This document shows, piece by piece, positions 21,969 to 35,285 of a stretch of DNA of 64,000 bases (its first letter is position 1; every line of letters begins with the position of its first letter). Made by a program: the position numbers and the translations under genes. The notes beneath the pieces are model-generated. The model was given only the letters and a program-made list of their open reading frames with translations. It made no database searches and was not told the DNA's origin. The DNA is from Pomacea canaliculata (taxonomy: Eukaryota; Mollusca; Gastropoda; Architaenioglossa; Ampullariidae): positions 1,612,001-1,676,000 of the forward strand of contig NC_037602.1 of the NCBI RefSeq assembly GCF_003073045.1, written 5' to 3'.

Positions 21969-24600
21969 AACTCCACCACACCACTCGTGTGATTAGAGAA
22001 GCACGAGCCTGATAGAGCGCCACGGCACGAGCTGAGTGTGGAACGGGTGTATGAAGAGCTGACGGAATCATGACGGCTGTTGTACCCGCCCGACGGTTGA
22101 AGTCAAGCAACTGGTGTCTAAGTCGGGTGCTGACACCTACAGACTTACATCGCCACCTACAACCGCCACACCATCTCCGCTCCATCGCCTGCTACACACT
22201 CGGCGCACACTCATCCCATTAGTGTGTACTGTGTACATGTATATCTATATCGGTACACACAGCATGCTCGGTACACAGTGACGTCACGGGCACTTATCAA
22301 CATGTTGCGCGTTGTACGAAGCTGACAACAGACCGCGTGAAGTTGGATACAACTGTTGTCTACAGGGTGAATGAACGACTGCAGCAGTCGTGGTGAGGAT
22401 CAATGCAACTGTAAGTCAGTGCTCGTACTTGTGTGTCCGGCTGTGTGTGTGAGAGAGAGACGGTGTGAGAGTGTGTGCGAGAGAGATCCATGAAAACAAA
22501 TGTAAGGAGACCATCAGAGCTCCATCAGCCGATGTGTTGCATCAAACTTGGGCGGAGCTTCAACTGTAGTCACACAAGGCCTGAGTGTCATTGTAACGGA
22601 TGCAAAGAACTCAAATATTCTCATCGCTCGGTTCATTGAAAATAATTGTTTAACGGCAATCACCTCCCTCTCTCCTCCATTCACTTCTCCGGTACACTCC
22701 CCTCCACTCACCACTATTTTGTCTCAGCAAAAACCTCAACACCAAACGCAGTCATTAGTCACACACGTGATAATAAAATATTTATATTGAGTTCGCTCCA
22801 TCTCACCACCTGCTACTGTGCTCATGTTTTATAGTAAGTAAGATGTATGTATACCACAGCAACAAGCACCTGCTGCACTCGGCGTTTTACAAACTCACAA
22901 ATCTCTTGTCCTGACAGAGGACAGGTACATACACCGGGTACATGGTGTGAGGTTGATGAGGAGTTTAACTGATTGCTTGGTGTACATAAAAGTCTGACCT
23001 ACCCTGGGGGAGGTTGTGTTCGGTCAGTCAGCGACTTCTGCAGTCCACAGCTGACGTGCATCCTCCACTTCACGTGCGGAGACAGAGGCAGGGTTGTTTC
23101 CCATCACTGAGGGATTGCTGCAGACATCAATGGAGACGTGAGTGAAGATGTGAGTTGAGGATAGTGACATAGTGATAGTGCTTTCCTCCTTTTGTGCATC
23201 TTTCAGTCTTTTACTGGGTTCTCCCACCCCTTACACTTATCTAGAGAGAGAGACAGCGGGTGTCTGACGTGCCACAACTTTGTTATCACAGTATTCAACA
23301 TCCCTCGGACATGACTAGTGGCTTCCGCTTCCGTCCAAAAATAGATTTTGTTACACAAGACACAAAAATATCCCTCTGACACTGACACACAGGAATAACA
23401 CAACAGACGTACCCAGCTAGCAGTGACACAATGACAGGAATAACAACAGACGTACCCAGGTGGCAGTGACACAATGACAGGAATAACACAACAGACGAAT
23501 GACGTAATTTTCGGACGACGCAAGGTGACGACAGTCGCAATATGACGTCAGACGTGTGTCATGACAACCATCGCTGCCATGTCGGTGGCTGTCACAAGCC
23601 CTGCCTGCCGCCCTGCACTCCATGAACTGTCAGACTGCAGTCCACCCGTACATCCTGCCTGCTGACACCGGGTGTCGCTGTCTGTGGCACTAGAGGCTGC
23701 GACTGTCAGGTATGTCAGTGCTGTCATGGCGGCTAGGGTGTCACTCTCCTGTCGCTGTCCCATGTCATGATGACCGAGACTGTCAGCCTCACTGCTACAC
23801 GCATGCACGAGAAAGATGAGCGGCATTGCAGACTTGCAGCAGACATCACCGTCACTTCCGCTTGTCTGGACACAGTGCACGGACAGAGTAGTCTCCGCTT
23901 GTCATAGGACTTGTCTGGTGTTTGTACATACTCATCTCTCATTAATGTTAGCAAGAACTCTCTGATATGATGACATGTGTCATCCTTTTGGTCTTTACCT
24001 TTAGCATCATCCTGTATATTTTTCACGATTTCATGTTGGTACCTAATGTCAGGGTACATTCTGGAGCCAAAAGTCGAGAGTATTTAGTGATCCCTTCAAC
24101 GTTAAAACAGTTGTCGCAGTTGTCGCAGTTGTCGCATCCAAGGGGAAAGTTCTCTCATTCGGACGCTGCCTTCTTTCGATGCCAAATGGAAAAAAGATAA
24201 AAATCCTATTTATAAAGATTTCTGATGTCAGCAACACTTATAGAATGTCATAGCTGTGGTATCGAGATAACGGGTGGCTTTATTGTGAGCGTTTGAAGGC
24301 TGTTTTCAGGGAAATACGAGGTCCCGTTTATACAGTTCATTCCTGGTTCGAAAGCCAGAGCTCTGAAAACCCGGGTATCCTCGTCTCCATGGGTAAAGAT
24401 AACAAAACGGGCAAATTAGCTCCCGATTTGTGACTCATTATTTTTTCAAAGTAAATTATCCTAATGATATATATATCTCAGATGCAACGGGGAATTTCCG
24501 AATTAGTGACTCGAGATAGAGGATAGTTAAATGGAGAAAGAAAAGTTGATGAAAAGCGAAACGTTCACTGTGCAAATAATTTTTATTGGTTTTTTTTTTT
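21969..24600. other. Region between copy 3 relic and copy 4
   Basis: No conserved exon was recognised. It holds short TG/GA-rich tracts (22438-22490) and a 43-bp-type tandem array (23391-23500). A non-coding first exon of copy 4 should lie here because the acceptor at 24630 needs an upstream partner. ATGGCGTTACGG followed by gtaaga at 21695 is one splice-competent candidate, but nothing ties it to copy 4. Confidence 0.4.
23391..23500. repeat. Minisatellite, about 43-bp unit
   Basis: Two full units and part of a third of CAGGAATAACACAACAGACG followed by TACCCAG and GCAGTGACACAATGA. The units differ by small indels and by CTA versus GTG. Confidence 0.85.
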
Positions 24601-24640
24601 TTTGGTCACTCATTGTCTCGTTCGTTTTAGCGTTTGAGTC

Positions 24641-27600
24641 ATGGGCGGAATGGATTCACAAAAGGAGGAAGGAAGCTGCTGCACTCAGTCAGCTGATGTC
24701 CTGCGCGCTATCGAGGACGACTTCTGGCGCTGGCGCATGCGCGATGCTCCGGAGTTCGCCTCCTCCGTGGGCGACTGCAACCACAGCGACATCCTCGAGT
24801 CCTTCACCCCGTCGGTCTTCCAGGCTCGCAAGGTAGTCCTTGAGGTTGTACAGTAGTTCACGTGACACGTTGTTATGAAGGTTTTCTCGCTTGACTGACA
24901 AGTCGCATCGTGTTTATCTCCCTTACTCCTCCCTTACAGTCCAGCGTCCAGTGCTACAGCATGCTACAGTGATGACAGTGTATCCAGTGTTACAGCATGC
25001 TACAGTGATGACAGTGTATCTAGTGTTACAGCATGCTACAGTGATGACAGTGTATCCAGATTTACAGCATGCTACAGTGATGACAGTGTATCCAGTGTTA
25101 CAGCATGCTACAGTGATGACAGTGTATCCAGTGTTACAGCATGCTACAGTGATGACAGTGTATCCAGTGTTACAGCATGCTACAGTGATGACAGTGTATC
25201 CAGTGTCACGGCATGCTACAGTGATGACAGTATATCCAGTCTATAGTAATGGCACTATGTCTAGTACTACAGCTAGTAATACCATGATAAGATAGTGTCT
25301 ATGCATATAGAAACCCCTATAGTTTGCACACCTCTACTGTGTGGTTGGCAGGTCCAAGTCCAAAGCTACCTGGACAAGCTTCAAGGTGTGGACAAGAGCC
25401 AGCTGACCCAGACTCAGATTCTTGACCTGGACATCTTCACAGATCATCTGCAAACATACAAAGAAGGCGCAGTCTTCGACATGTAAAAACCACTTTTTGA
25501 ATTTTTTGGGGAAATAGTTAATAAATTAAAATATGAAGATAAAGGAATAGTATGAGAAGCTAAAATAATTTGTAAGAGTCCAAAATGCCCTTAAAACTCA
25601 GGCCCTTGTCTAATATTAACTCATTCGCCAAACGTTTTACAGTTTCTCTCCTGATTAAAACCAACCCTCCCCACCAACTTAGGATGTGATTCTGTCGTGG
25701 TTGTTACATCGTCACATTTATCAAAATATATATTAAATGTTCATTCTGTGCGTCCTGTCGTCACTGTTGACCCTCCAGGTATCAAAGCATGAACCCTGTC
25801 AACTTCCTGGAGTCGGTGAACGCCGATCCTGGGAGGTTACAGGTCATCGCGCCCTTCTCATGCTTCAACGACTTCGTCAGCTACCTGGAGAGGCTGAGGC
25901 TGTTACCCACACAGGTAAATGATGGCTGTCTCAAGCATTTTAAAGACAGTTTAAGAGAGTTCAAGTGCCATACGAAAATAAAATGCGAACTACAGCACTA
26001 AAAGTATATTTATTGCTATATATATATAGAGAGAGAGAGCATAAAAGAAAAAAATCAAAAAATAAAAATAACCCATTCTCGTTTAAGGCCACACATTGAA
26101 AAAAAAAAACACAGCACTTACTAAATTATAATGTGGATTTCATTGACAGATAATAATAAATATATTCGGTTTTCAGATTGACGAAAAAATTGCTTTGATG
26201 AAGCAGGCTGTGGCCCTGGGAAACACGTTAAACAAAGTGTCCGTGGTGAGTCCACCCAGCTCTCGGTACCCTCGGGTACTGTTGTCTTGATACTTGTGTT
26301 GTGCACTCCATGATTAATTACTCAGACTCCCAGCATGGATGCCACGACACAGAAGTAAATTAACTGCTGTATTATCTATGCATGGTTGTTTGGGGCAGTG
26401 CGGCAAAGCAGTATCGAGTATTACACTATATCCTAATTCCATTTGTTAGATGTTCCTTCAGGGTGTTTGATCAACAGATACACATATTACAAGTGCATCC
26501 CGTGCTTCTCTTGCCCCTCCCCTCCCAAGCACAGACATGTCCTTGTATTACTTGTCCTTGTAAACAAAGGTGGCCTGTGCTCTTCCTTCTGTCATTCCTG
26601 GCGGCGGTGATGCATTGCCGCAAACATCCGCGAAGGACGTTGGAGGGTGTGTCGTGGATGGGAGCAGCTGTGTGCACCTCCCCTTCAACCTCACTTGTCA
26701 GTTCCTTCTTCCCAGAGCTTTATTTTCCTCTGCGCAATATTAGTAATAAAATAAATTAATCTCACGATGAGTGTCGGAGGAGGACTGTAGAGACGTAGTT
26801 GCATGTTTGTAAGCAAGAAAACTCTAATGGTGAGCGTGGTGAGGGCGTGGTGAGGGCGTGCGGGGTGACGTGTACAGTCGAGGGTTGCTTGTCCTCTAGG
26901 TGAGTGTCCCGGCTCAGATCCACAGGTTGGTGTCTGTCAACAATCAACAGTCGCCATTCTTCGTGCCGGCCTTCACCACCAGGCTCCAGGCGCTGCCATT
27001 GCCAGAGTCGCACAGGCAAGGATGACATCCTCAAGCCTTGAGGCTTTCTAAGCACCGTGTGTCATACAAACACCATAGCCATGTCTATCCTCTCTGGCTT
27101 TCTAAGCACTGTGTGTCATACAAAGACCACAGCTATGTCTGTCCTCTCTGGCAGATGCCATTTACCGCCAGGAAAAAGCTTGATAAACGGCGGTGGAGTC
27201 GACCTCCATCTGACAGTTTTTTATAGACCCGGAATTTTTAATTTAGTGAAGCTGAATGTGTCGTATTAAAACTTTAGTGTACCTGTCTCTTTTTGTACAC
27301 AATATATATATTATGAATGACATGTGGTTCTGGTAGGAGTTTTTACGAAAACATAGTTACAACACATCTACTAGTACATGCTTAAACTCCACGATGAAAC
27401 AATAAATGTTGCCCGCTTGACGCTGCGGCTTGTTTACCTTTGACCTCCAGGGAGGAACTACGTGCCAAAGCGGAGGATGCCGTGGTCAGCATCAAGAAAG
27501 CCTTGGTCCGCCTGGCCACCTTCCTGGAGCAGGACTACTTGCCGGCCACCCGGCCTACGTGTGGGGTGCACGGGTGGCGCGAGGGCAAGCGGCTGTACGA

Positions 27601-30600
27601 GCAGTGCCTCCGCTACCACACCAGCACCAACATGACCCCGCACCAGGTTCACGACCTCGGCCTCCAGGAAATATCGCGAATTGAGGCCAACATGAAAGCT
27701 GTGAGTGATTATGTAAATAACAATAATGACAGAAGAATTGCGGGTAGCTTTGTTGAACTTGAGTGCTGTAATGTAATGTAAGCTGCTTTATTGAGAGCAA
27801 TTACCTCAATAATTGTAATTGCGCAGGACAGTGTGTTAATGAAGAAAGAAGTTTTTCTAGTTCTAGTTGTAAACATTTGCAGGTTCTGCAGAGACTTGGC
27901 TTTGAGGGCACCATCAGGCAGTTCTGTGACAGTCTTCGAGGACATCCAAATTATCGAAAGAAAACCCCAGTGAGAATCTCAATGATGTTATAATTATTTT
28001 AATAGCTTTTCAATACACATCACTGCGCAAAGTGTCTTGAGTTTCTATTATTGCTGTCAGTGAGCTGTGACATCCTGATGAGAGTCCATCGTCTTCACAA
28101 GCGAACTTTTATTTCTTATTTTTTCATTCCTAATCACTGCATTGCATGGTTAGTTTGTCCATATTTCTACCTGATTACAATACAATAATGACTAGTAACT
28201 GCTTATTTCTACACGATTATTTTTCATTGGCATAAGCGGGATGAGACCTGCCTGACTGTCATTCAACTGTCATTGTTATTACAATAATTCTGTGCAGGAA
28301 GACCTGTTGGCCACGTTTACAGACTACATCTTTAATGTCATCTACCCTAAGCTTCCTCTGCTGTTTAAGGACATACCAAACTTACCTCTCAGGTAAGGTG
28401 ACTCCTTTCTTGTGTAGATGACAGATAATGTGCAGGACAGCTCTTGCGTATCATCGTCAGACATCTTGCCCAAAGTCGATCGTCGCTTTCTTTTGAAAAT
28501 TTCTATTGAAAGAAAAAGAGAAATTACATTTTAAAAGATAATTAATTACTCACTTGCTCTAAGCACTATGAACACGGTGTTTTTTTATCGCTAATTGTAA
28601 TATAAAACCGATCTCTTATCTTGAGTGATGATAGCATGTTATCGGAACCCATAAAGGAAAATATTTAAGAGAGATTGAAAGACTTTATGTTTATTTTATT
28701 TATTATTCTGATCAACAGTTCCAAAATATTGGTCTCTTTGGCTTTCAAATAATAAAATAATAATGATGTCAGTGTTCTTTCGGGGGAAACATGACGAGTG
28801 AGGTGTGGAATGTATTGTCAGGGTAGTCGCCATGCCGTACGACGGCCCGCTGGGAGAGTACCTGGGGGGAACGCCGGACGGCAAGACGCCGGGTACATTC
28901 TACGCCAACGTCACGCACCCGGAAAAAAGGTGGGCAGGGTGGACAGGCAGGGTGGTGGGTGAGGTCTAGTTGTCAGCAAAGCAAGTGTTGAAAAGGGTCC
29001 AATTCATCTTTAGTGTAGTCTTGCCTGGAACGAGACATAAACCTGATTACACATAAATAAACACAAGTACATGTAAATAAATACAAAATAAAGCTTGTTA
29101 GCTTGTTGTGCGATGTTTTCTGTTTTTTAGCGAAGGTATCCAGGATCATGGTGCTAAGGTTAGGTTAGTCCTCTTCCACATCTTTTTACAAGGATGGTGA
29201 CATTATCATCCTGTCGGTGTTTCATTTGCGTGAAAGCTCCGCCATCCTGAAATAAATAAACAGAAAAAGTACATGCATAGTTTAAAGACAGTCCTAGAGT
29301 CTAACCTTTGTCCATGGTACAAATCGAGGCTCAAGTTGAATGAAGTCAGCAAGATCCGCCATAAAATCTCAGGTGCAAAAAAATGCCAACCGTAGGAATT
29401 TTCCATTGGGTGGAGGAGAAAGTTCTCGTCTTTCAGCTCAGACAACGAGTTCTGCTCCGTCATTCGCTTGCGGTGGTTGCTGTCAAGCTACAGTTACATC
29501 GGAGGTTGGCGACACACCTGTTGATGTAAAGTGTCGGCGAAGACAGCATCCAGCAACACATGGACACCAAGCAGAGGATGGGTGACGAGCACTAGTCGGT
29601 GGTGTTACGTGTATTTTCACACCTGTTGACGTGCACGTGTGTGACCCTGGCAAGCACGATAGACGTTTGGAAAGGTCAACGGTGGACTAGAGTGCAACAG
29701 TTTATTGGACTAAGCTCAGTACAGGACACTATCTCCCAACATTTTAGTGACTATCCCCCGTCCCTCCACCCTCTCCAGAAACACACCTAGAAACCTGCAC
29801 AGAGAGGTCGTGACGTCAGGAGAGTACATGGATAGTAAGTTGTCAAAGTCAGTGAGAGAGAACTGAGACAGTCAACCAACCGACCTTCTGCCTGCCACTG
29901 GTAACTTCACAGGTAGTGGCGAGAAAACCAGGCTTAGGGAGGGCAAGGGGACAGCCACCCCCTCAAACAAGACTGGCACAAGAATATTTGTTTGCTTCCC
30001 CTCCTAACCCAAGGTTATAGATGTGATTCTTCACAAAGTACAAAAAAGGTGGAAAAACCGAGAGAGAGAGAGAGGAGAGAGAGAAATAACACATTTTTAT
30101 TTACTAGGCTAACAGAATGAGTCAGCATTATGCTCTCCTGGCATCTAGTCCTTGATAGATAGAAAGAAAAACACTATCTTGCTACAAAACAAAGAAGACA
30201 CTGACTTGCAAACCTTGGATGGGATTAATATGATTATAAATTTTGTCTTATTCTGAATATTACATAATTTCTTGTGATTGCGATAACCGGGTGTCATTTT
30301 TATGACTTTTGTTTCTTGTGAATGTTGCTTTGTAAAACACCAGTTCCAATCCCCTCCCATCCCCGCAGTTATAACAACTTTTTGTTAAATCTTTCCTACC
30401 TTCAGAGAGATCTCGAGGTGAAAGCAAAACATTTTCTGGTCAGTCTCTCTGTCGGTATGACGATCAATTTTAATTCATCCACACTAAGCTATTCTTTCTA
30501 TTTAGACTTCGATGTTTCAGCAACCGTCGTGTTTCATTCTGCTTTCAGCCCCACTATCAACATCATGGCCTTGGTTCTTCATGAAACTGTTCCAGGCCAC

Positions 30601-33091
30601 CATTTACAGGTAGATTATTATGTATGCACACAAACCGTCAACTGCGCGTTGATTCTTGTAAACGAGTGCTGCCTGTTGGAGTACATAACAACCCACGCAC
30701 ACTCATATTAGCGAATATTGTCTGTGATTATTATGACAAAAAGCCCTCTACCGCACATTTTCCCAGAGTTCTTGTTACAGAGCATCTACTCCATGTCTGC
30801 CAATCTACCTCCCTACCGAGCGTTTGTTGAGGACAGCAACTACCACAGGATGCCAGCAACATTCCCCATCAACACAGCCTACCTTGAGGTCAGTTAATGT
30901 AACCCATGAGGTTGATGGCTGAGTTTTATGAAGAATTAATCAATGCATGGGTGGATGAAGGGCTAATTAGAAGAATGGAGATGATGATTTTTTTTCTTTT
31001 CTTGGTCTCTTTTTTTAATTAGTCTTACTTTTTTAACCAGATATTTCAGAACGTCACCTTGAGGCAGAGTGTGTTAATAATTAACATAATTAATTCATAT
31101 CACTTCCCCTCGTCCTTGAAGGCACTGAGTCCAACAGCTCAATGACACTATGACCTTTTGTTTCCCTCCCCCCGTCAGGACAGTCGTTAGGTGACACCAT
31201 CTCTCCCCTCCCTCCTGGCGGGAGGTGGCCCGCATCATAACGAGGGCAGATAAACAAATTGCTCGAGAGACAAGTGAGTTAATGAGAGCAAAGTGGAACT
31301 GCACGACTGGTATTTACATCTCCTCACTACCACTGCTGCTTGTACCCAGAGATTTCTGTACACGTGTAGTCTGTGCATCCTGACCTCAGTTCTGTTTCCA
31401 ACCTCTTCTCCCCGACATTGTCCTCCACTGGAGGCCTCGTCAGCATTTCTCTCCTCCTTGCTCATATGACTTCTCTGTTACATGCAATGCAAACACTAAA
31501 CACCACTCACCTGTCACCTCCGTGTTTTTACTTTAAAGACATCAAAACATTCATTGACACTTTGTTGAATTGTTCAGGGCTGGGCGCTGTACAGTGAATA
31601 CCTTGGCGAGGAGATGGGCGTGTACACTGATGACTACATGCTGTGAGTCTGTTATTTGTGTTTTAGACGAGTAGAGTCCACCACTTGCGTGCTGTGTACC
31701 GGATAGACTGTATTGAATTACAAATGTCCATAAGCATACACAATCTTTCCTGTAATTTCTTTACAAGCTTGGTCAGACAGTAAACTTTGATAAAGAGATT
31801 GTCTAGGATGCGGCCATCAGTCACCAAACTCCAATCTCCCTTGTTCTTCTTCTTTCCCTTTTCGATTGCCTCCAATAACACAAATTAAATAGGTTCCAGG
31901 TTAGTTTTATTGTCAAAAATATCTGTACTTATTGTTGATGCTGATCGTATCATGTTGCAGGATGGGTCGGTACTCAGAAGAACTGTTCCGCGCGTGCAGG
32001 CTGGTGGTGGACACTGGACTCCATTACTTCGAGTAAAGCTGCAATCATTGCATTTACATACTGAGTTGTCCATGATGTTGTGTCCCTCCCACCTGCACTT
32101 TGAGCTTTAAAACTTGTCAGCAATCAAAGTCTAGTGTGTTAAATTGAGAACAAGTATAAGAGGAAAAAAATCTGTGAAACTGGACGCTTTGTGAGTTAGC
32201 CATTGCTGTCTCTACAGACACACAGATGTACACACCATCTGTCACAAGAACATGTTCACTTACACACGAAGCGAATATTTTTACCTACAAAAGAGGGCTT
32301 TTTATCTGTGGTGTTTGAAAGGTGGGAGCGCGAGCGAGCAATCCAGTTCCTGATGAACAACACTGGCGAGTCACGTGACTCCATCGCACCGGAAGTTGAC
32401 CGTTACCTGACATGGCCGGGCCAGGCCACAGCCTACAAGATTGGCGAGATCAAGCTGAAGGAACTGAGACAGAAGGCCACTGATGCTTTAGGTACAGAAC
32501 ACTTCTAGGTTTGAGGAATAACATTTCCGTTTGTTGTTTATGTGACCGATTGGCCTGAATGACAACTAAACCTCTCAGGTTTCTCTTTCCATCTCTTCCT
32601 TACTTTCGATCTTTCTTTTTCTCTTACAAACACGCACGTATGCATGCACACATAAAAAGAACCATTTTCTCACTTGCATGCTTCCGTACAGATATATAAA
32701 AACACCAAACTCATTCATTTATAACTAAAATATGAAAGAAAAGACAATAAGATAACATAGAATGAAAGAGAGAAAAAGGCAGAAAATATAAGAGAGAAAG
32801 ACAAATGCAAATCTGTGACAAAATTACCCGTGAACCTTTGCCTTATCTTACTTTGCCGTGGTTGAAAATCTTTTTTAATTAAAAATCGTTTTTAATTTTC
32901 AAGGTGACCGTTTCGACATTCGTGACTTTCATTCAGTCATTCTACAAAATGGCGGAATGTCTCTCAGTCTTCTTGAGCGTCTTGTTGACACCTGGATCGC
33001 CTCCCACCTGTACAACGTGTCTTCTTCGGGGGAAGGTGAATGCAGCTCCCCCAGTCAGGGGGAAGGTGAATGCAGCACCCCCAGTCAGTGA
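24641..33091 (+). CDS. DUF885-family predicted zinc metallopeptidase, copy 4, probably cytosolic
   Basis: Exons 24641-24832, 25352-25482, 25779-25914, 26177-26245, 26900-27015, 27451-27700, 27883-27969, 28298-28392, 28822-28929, 30549-30609, 30781-30888, 31578-31642, 31961-32032, 32322-32491, 32904-33091 join to 615 aa. HETVPGHH falls at residues 406-413. GWALYSEYLGEE and YLTWPGQATAYK are intact, so activity is plausible. Start choice: a strong acceptor (TTCGTTTTAG, 24621-24630) is followed by an in-frame TGA at 24635 and then ATG 24641 with purine at -3 and G at +4. The protein would begin MGGMDSQKEEG, without a signal peptide. An alternative acceptor at 24706 would match the phase of copies 1 and 2 and could restore a signal exon, but none was found. 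The intron after 27015 has a GC donor. The C-terminus ends in two copies of GEGECS(S/T)PSQ from a 30-bp duplication. Confidence 0.88.
24941..25240 (+). repeat. 36-bp minisatellite in copy 4 intron 3
   Basis: About eight units of TCCAGTGTTACAGCATGCTA followed by CAGTGATGACAGTGTA. The unit length is a multiple of three, so a long open frame runs through it without being coding. It sits in the same intron (after the ...ARK or TRK codons) as the splice-donor arrays of copies 1 and 2, but its sequence is unrelated. Confidence 0.93.
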
Positions 33092-33527
33092 TGGAGGTGG
33101 TCATCCCTCCCCCATTGCAATACATTGCTCAGCCATGTGAGAAACTGATGTCGTCACCACCCGAGTCTTTCTACACAAAGTTGTGTATGCCACGTCACCT
33201 CATCTCAGAACAGAATCACTGTCCACACATTCGAGTCTTCCCTGTGCTGTTGCTACCTTGTTTTAAAGGGGTGGGTTGTATGTAATACGCACCCGAACAC
33301 TTTATAATTTAACTCCTGAGAATGGTGCTTGCTTTAATTATTGCTTTTGTTTTATTTCACTTTGTCATTTTTTATCTTGTCTATGACCCATTATCCCCCC
33401 AAAAAAAATTCTTAATCGTTCGCTAAATTATATTTGTACAGGTTTAGGGTGTCTAATAGGGTTATATCATGTTCACCCCATTACAGTAACTCTACTTTCT
33501 GTCAAGAGGATGTGTCACCAATACACC

Positions 33528-33655
33528 GAAGGTTGGCTGTCGTGGGTTCAGCTCTCGTATCGGGCAACCTGTTTCTTCTCTGCATGTGGCATCTTTTTAC
33601 AGGGCTGGCTGTCTTGCCATGACATCACCTTGGCTGCTGGCTCGGCGTAAAACAC
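33528..33655 (+). repeat. SINE-like dispersed repeat, copy b
   Basis: Partner of 21846-21968, same orientation, about 128 bp, with the same GAAGGTTGGCTGT start and CTCGGCGTAAAACAC end. It lies about 440 bp after the copy 4 stop codon and is followed by a CA/C-rich tract. Confidence 0.55.
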
Positions 33656-34455
33656 TCATTCTACTCACACACACCCCCCCCCCCCATGCTGCTGTTAAAG
33701 GGAGGGTGTGCCAATTAGCGGGCGCATTGCCCTTTGTGACCTTTCCATCATAGTCTTGTATATGGGTGACTGCCTGCCTTCAGCCTGGTGAGACTTCAGA
33801 AGAACCACCTGCTCAGTTGTAGTCTGAAGTGGTTTGTTGATGTGTAAATACACAACAGCCCCTCAGCTTGCCCAATGCACGGGGATCGTCTGAGTTCCAC
33901 GGATGAAGTGTTGCCGTCCTCCAAATGTCACCTCTGTCTCTCTGAGACCCCGAGTTGCCAGACAAGCTTCAGGTTGAACAGAAGACAGACTGGTCTTTGT
34001 GAGTGAAGACAACTCCAACTTCCGGTTCAACGCTGGTTGTCTGCCCCAGTCTGACTATAAGAGACCTCTCTACATTTGTACACATAGCAACAGTGAGCCT
34101 CACCTCTGTCCCACTCAGGTACCCACCTTGCGTGGGCAGCACCATTTTTTTCTAAGAATGTAAGAAATCGTTCTCAGGAATGTCGTTTGATGCCATCAGT
34201 ATTCACAGAAATCACAAATACAGTATTTGATGTGAAAATAACTTTTCCTATTTTCAACCTTTATTATTTTCAGTGCAACATCTGTGCGTCTGTGATAATG
34301 TTAAAATAACTGTATACAAATTAAAAGACAACACAACGAATGCTTTTCATGATGAGTTCATCTGAGGATTTGTACGTAAATGTTTTCGCCGTTCATCTTT
34401 TCCCATTGTTTGTTATACTGAGCCCTCTCTCTCTCTCTCCATTACATAGATAATT

Positions 34456-34630
34456 CAGGGCTTCTGCTAAGGCTAAATTCTTTGGGGTCCCAGGGACCCC
34501 TTCTTCAGATTTTTAAGGGGTCCCTGTTCTTCGCCCAAATTTGAAGGGGACCCCATTGACGAAAATTGAAGGGGTCCTCCGAACTTTTAATGCGTACTGT
34601 ACGCAATTTTTTGCGTAAGCAGAAGCCCTG
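34456..34630 (+). mobile_element. 175-bp non-autonomous DNA transposon (hAT-like MITE), copy A
   Basis: Termini are inverted repeats: CAGGGCTTCTGCTAAGG at the left, GCGTAAGCAGAAGCCCTG at the right. CAGGG ends are typical of hAT elements. The interior has palindromes GGGGTCCCAGGGACCCC and GCGTACTGTACGC. A second copy of identical length lies inverted at 43452-43626, with only a handful of differences. No clean 8-bp target duplication is visible here. Confidence 0.8.
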
Positions 34631-35214
34631 TGATATATAACATCAAGTTGTTTCCCATGTGTGGTTGCATATTTGAATGGTATTTTAAAAAACTGGTGTG
34701 CGAGAGGATCGTTTTAAAGAATCTAGCAGATGGATGTATGATGCAGCTTCAGTTTGTGCCACCGACCGGTGGAGCAATGAATGTGACGGTTGTGACGAAC
34801 TGGTGCGGGGAGGGGGATGGCTAACTCGCCCGAGGGGAAAGGAGCACTTCTCTGGCTCGTTCCACTGACCTTTGCCCTCTCACACCCACTCGCCCGCTTA
34901 TTCACACGTCCACACGCGTACGCACCGATAACCACTTTCACCCACGTGTGCAAACACAACCGACAAGACAGTTGTACAACGTAGAAAATTATTATGAAAA
35001 CGAAAAAAGCAAAATTAGGTTAATATGAAATCAGATGTTCTGAAATCGAATAGGCATGTAAACTACTTAAAGCCACCCGCCATCAGGTTGGGAAATGGAC
35101 AGTTATAGAATAGTCAACTTGGAAGATAAGAAGTCTCATGACATGTCAATGCTTGTACACATGTCCGGACACGCGGTCCGTTCCTGACCTACAGTTCACA
35201 GCCTCGGAATGTGG

Positions 35215-35285
35215 TAGGTCCCCGGGACTCGAACTGCTCCTTTTGTGCTGGAACTGGTGGCACCACTCTACCTTGCCCTGGGTTA
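35215..35285 (-). repeat. Possible tRNA-derived SINE head (minus strand)
   Basis: On the minus strand, AGTTCGAGTCCC (35224-35235) closely matches the tRNA B-box consensus. About 30 bases before it, GGTAGAGTGG is a weak A-box-like stretch. No cloverleaf could be drawn with confidence, so a SINE remnant is more likely than a tRNA gene. Confidence 0.35.

Noticed and set aside
24891-25295. 134-residue repetitive frame (VLQHATVMTVYP units)
   Set aside because: The repeat unit is 36 bp, so any frame without a stop stays open. It lies in an intron of copy 4.
35215-35285. tRNA gene on the minus strand
   Set aside because: Only the B-box match is good. Acceptor and anticodon stems do not pair convincingly, so it is listed as a possible SINE head.
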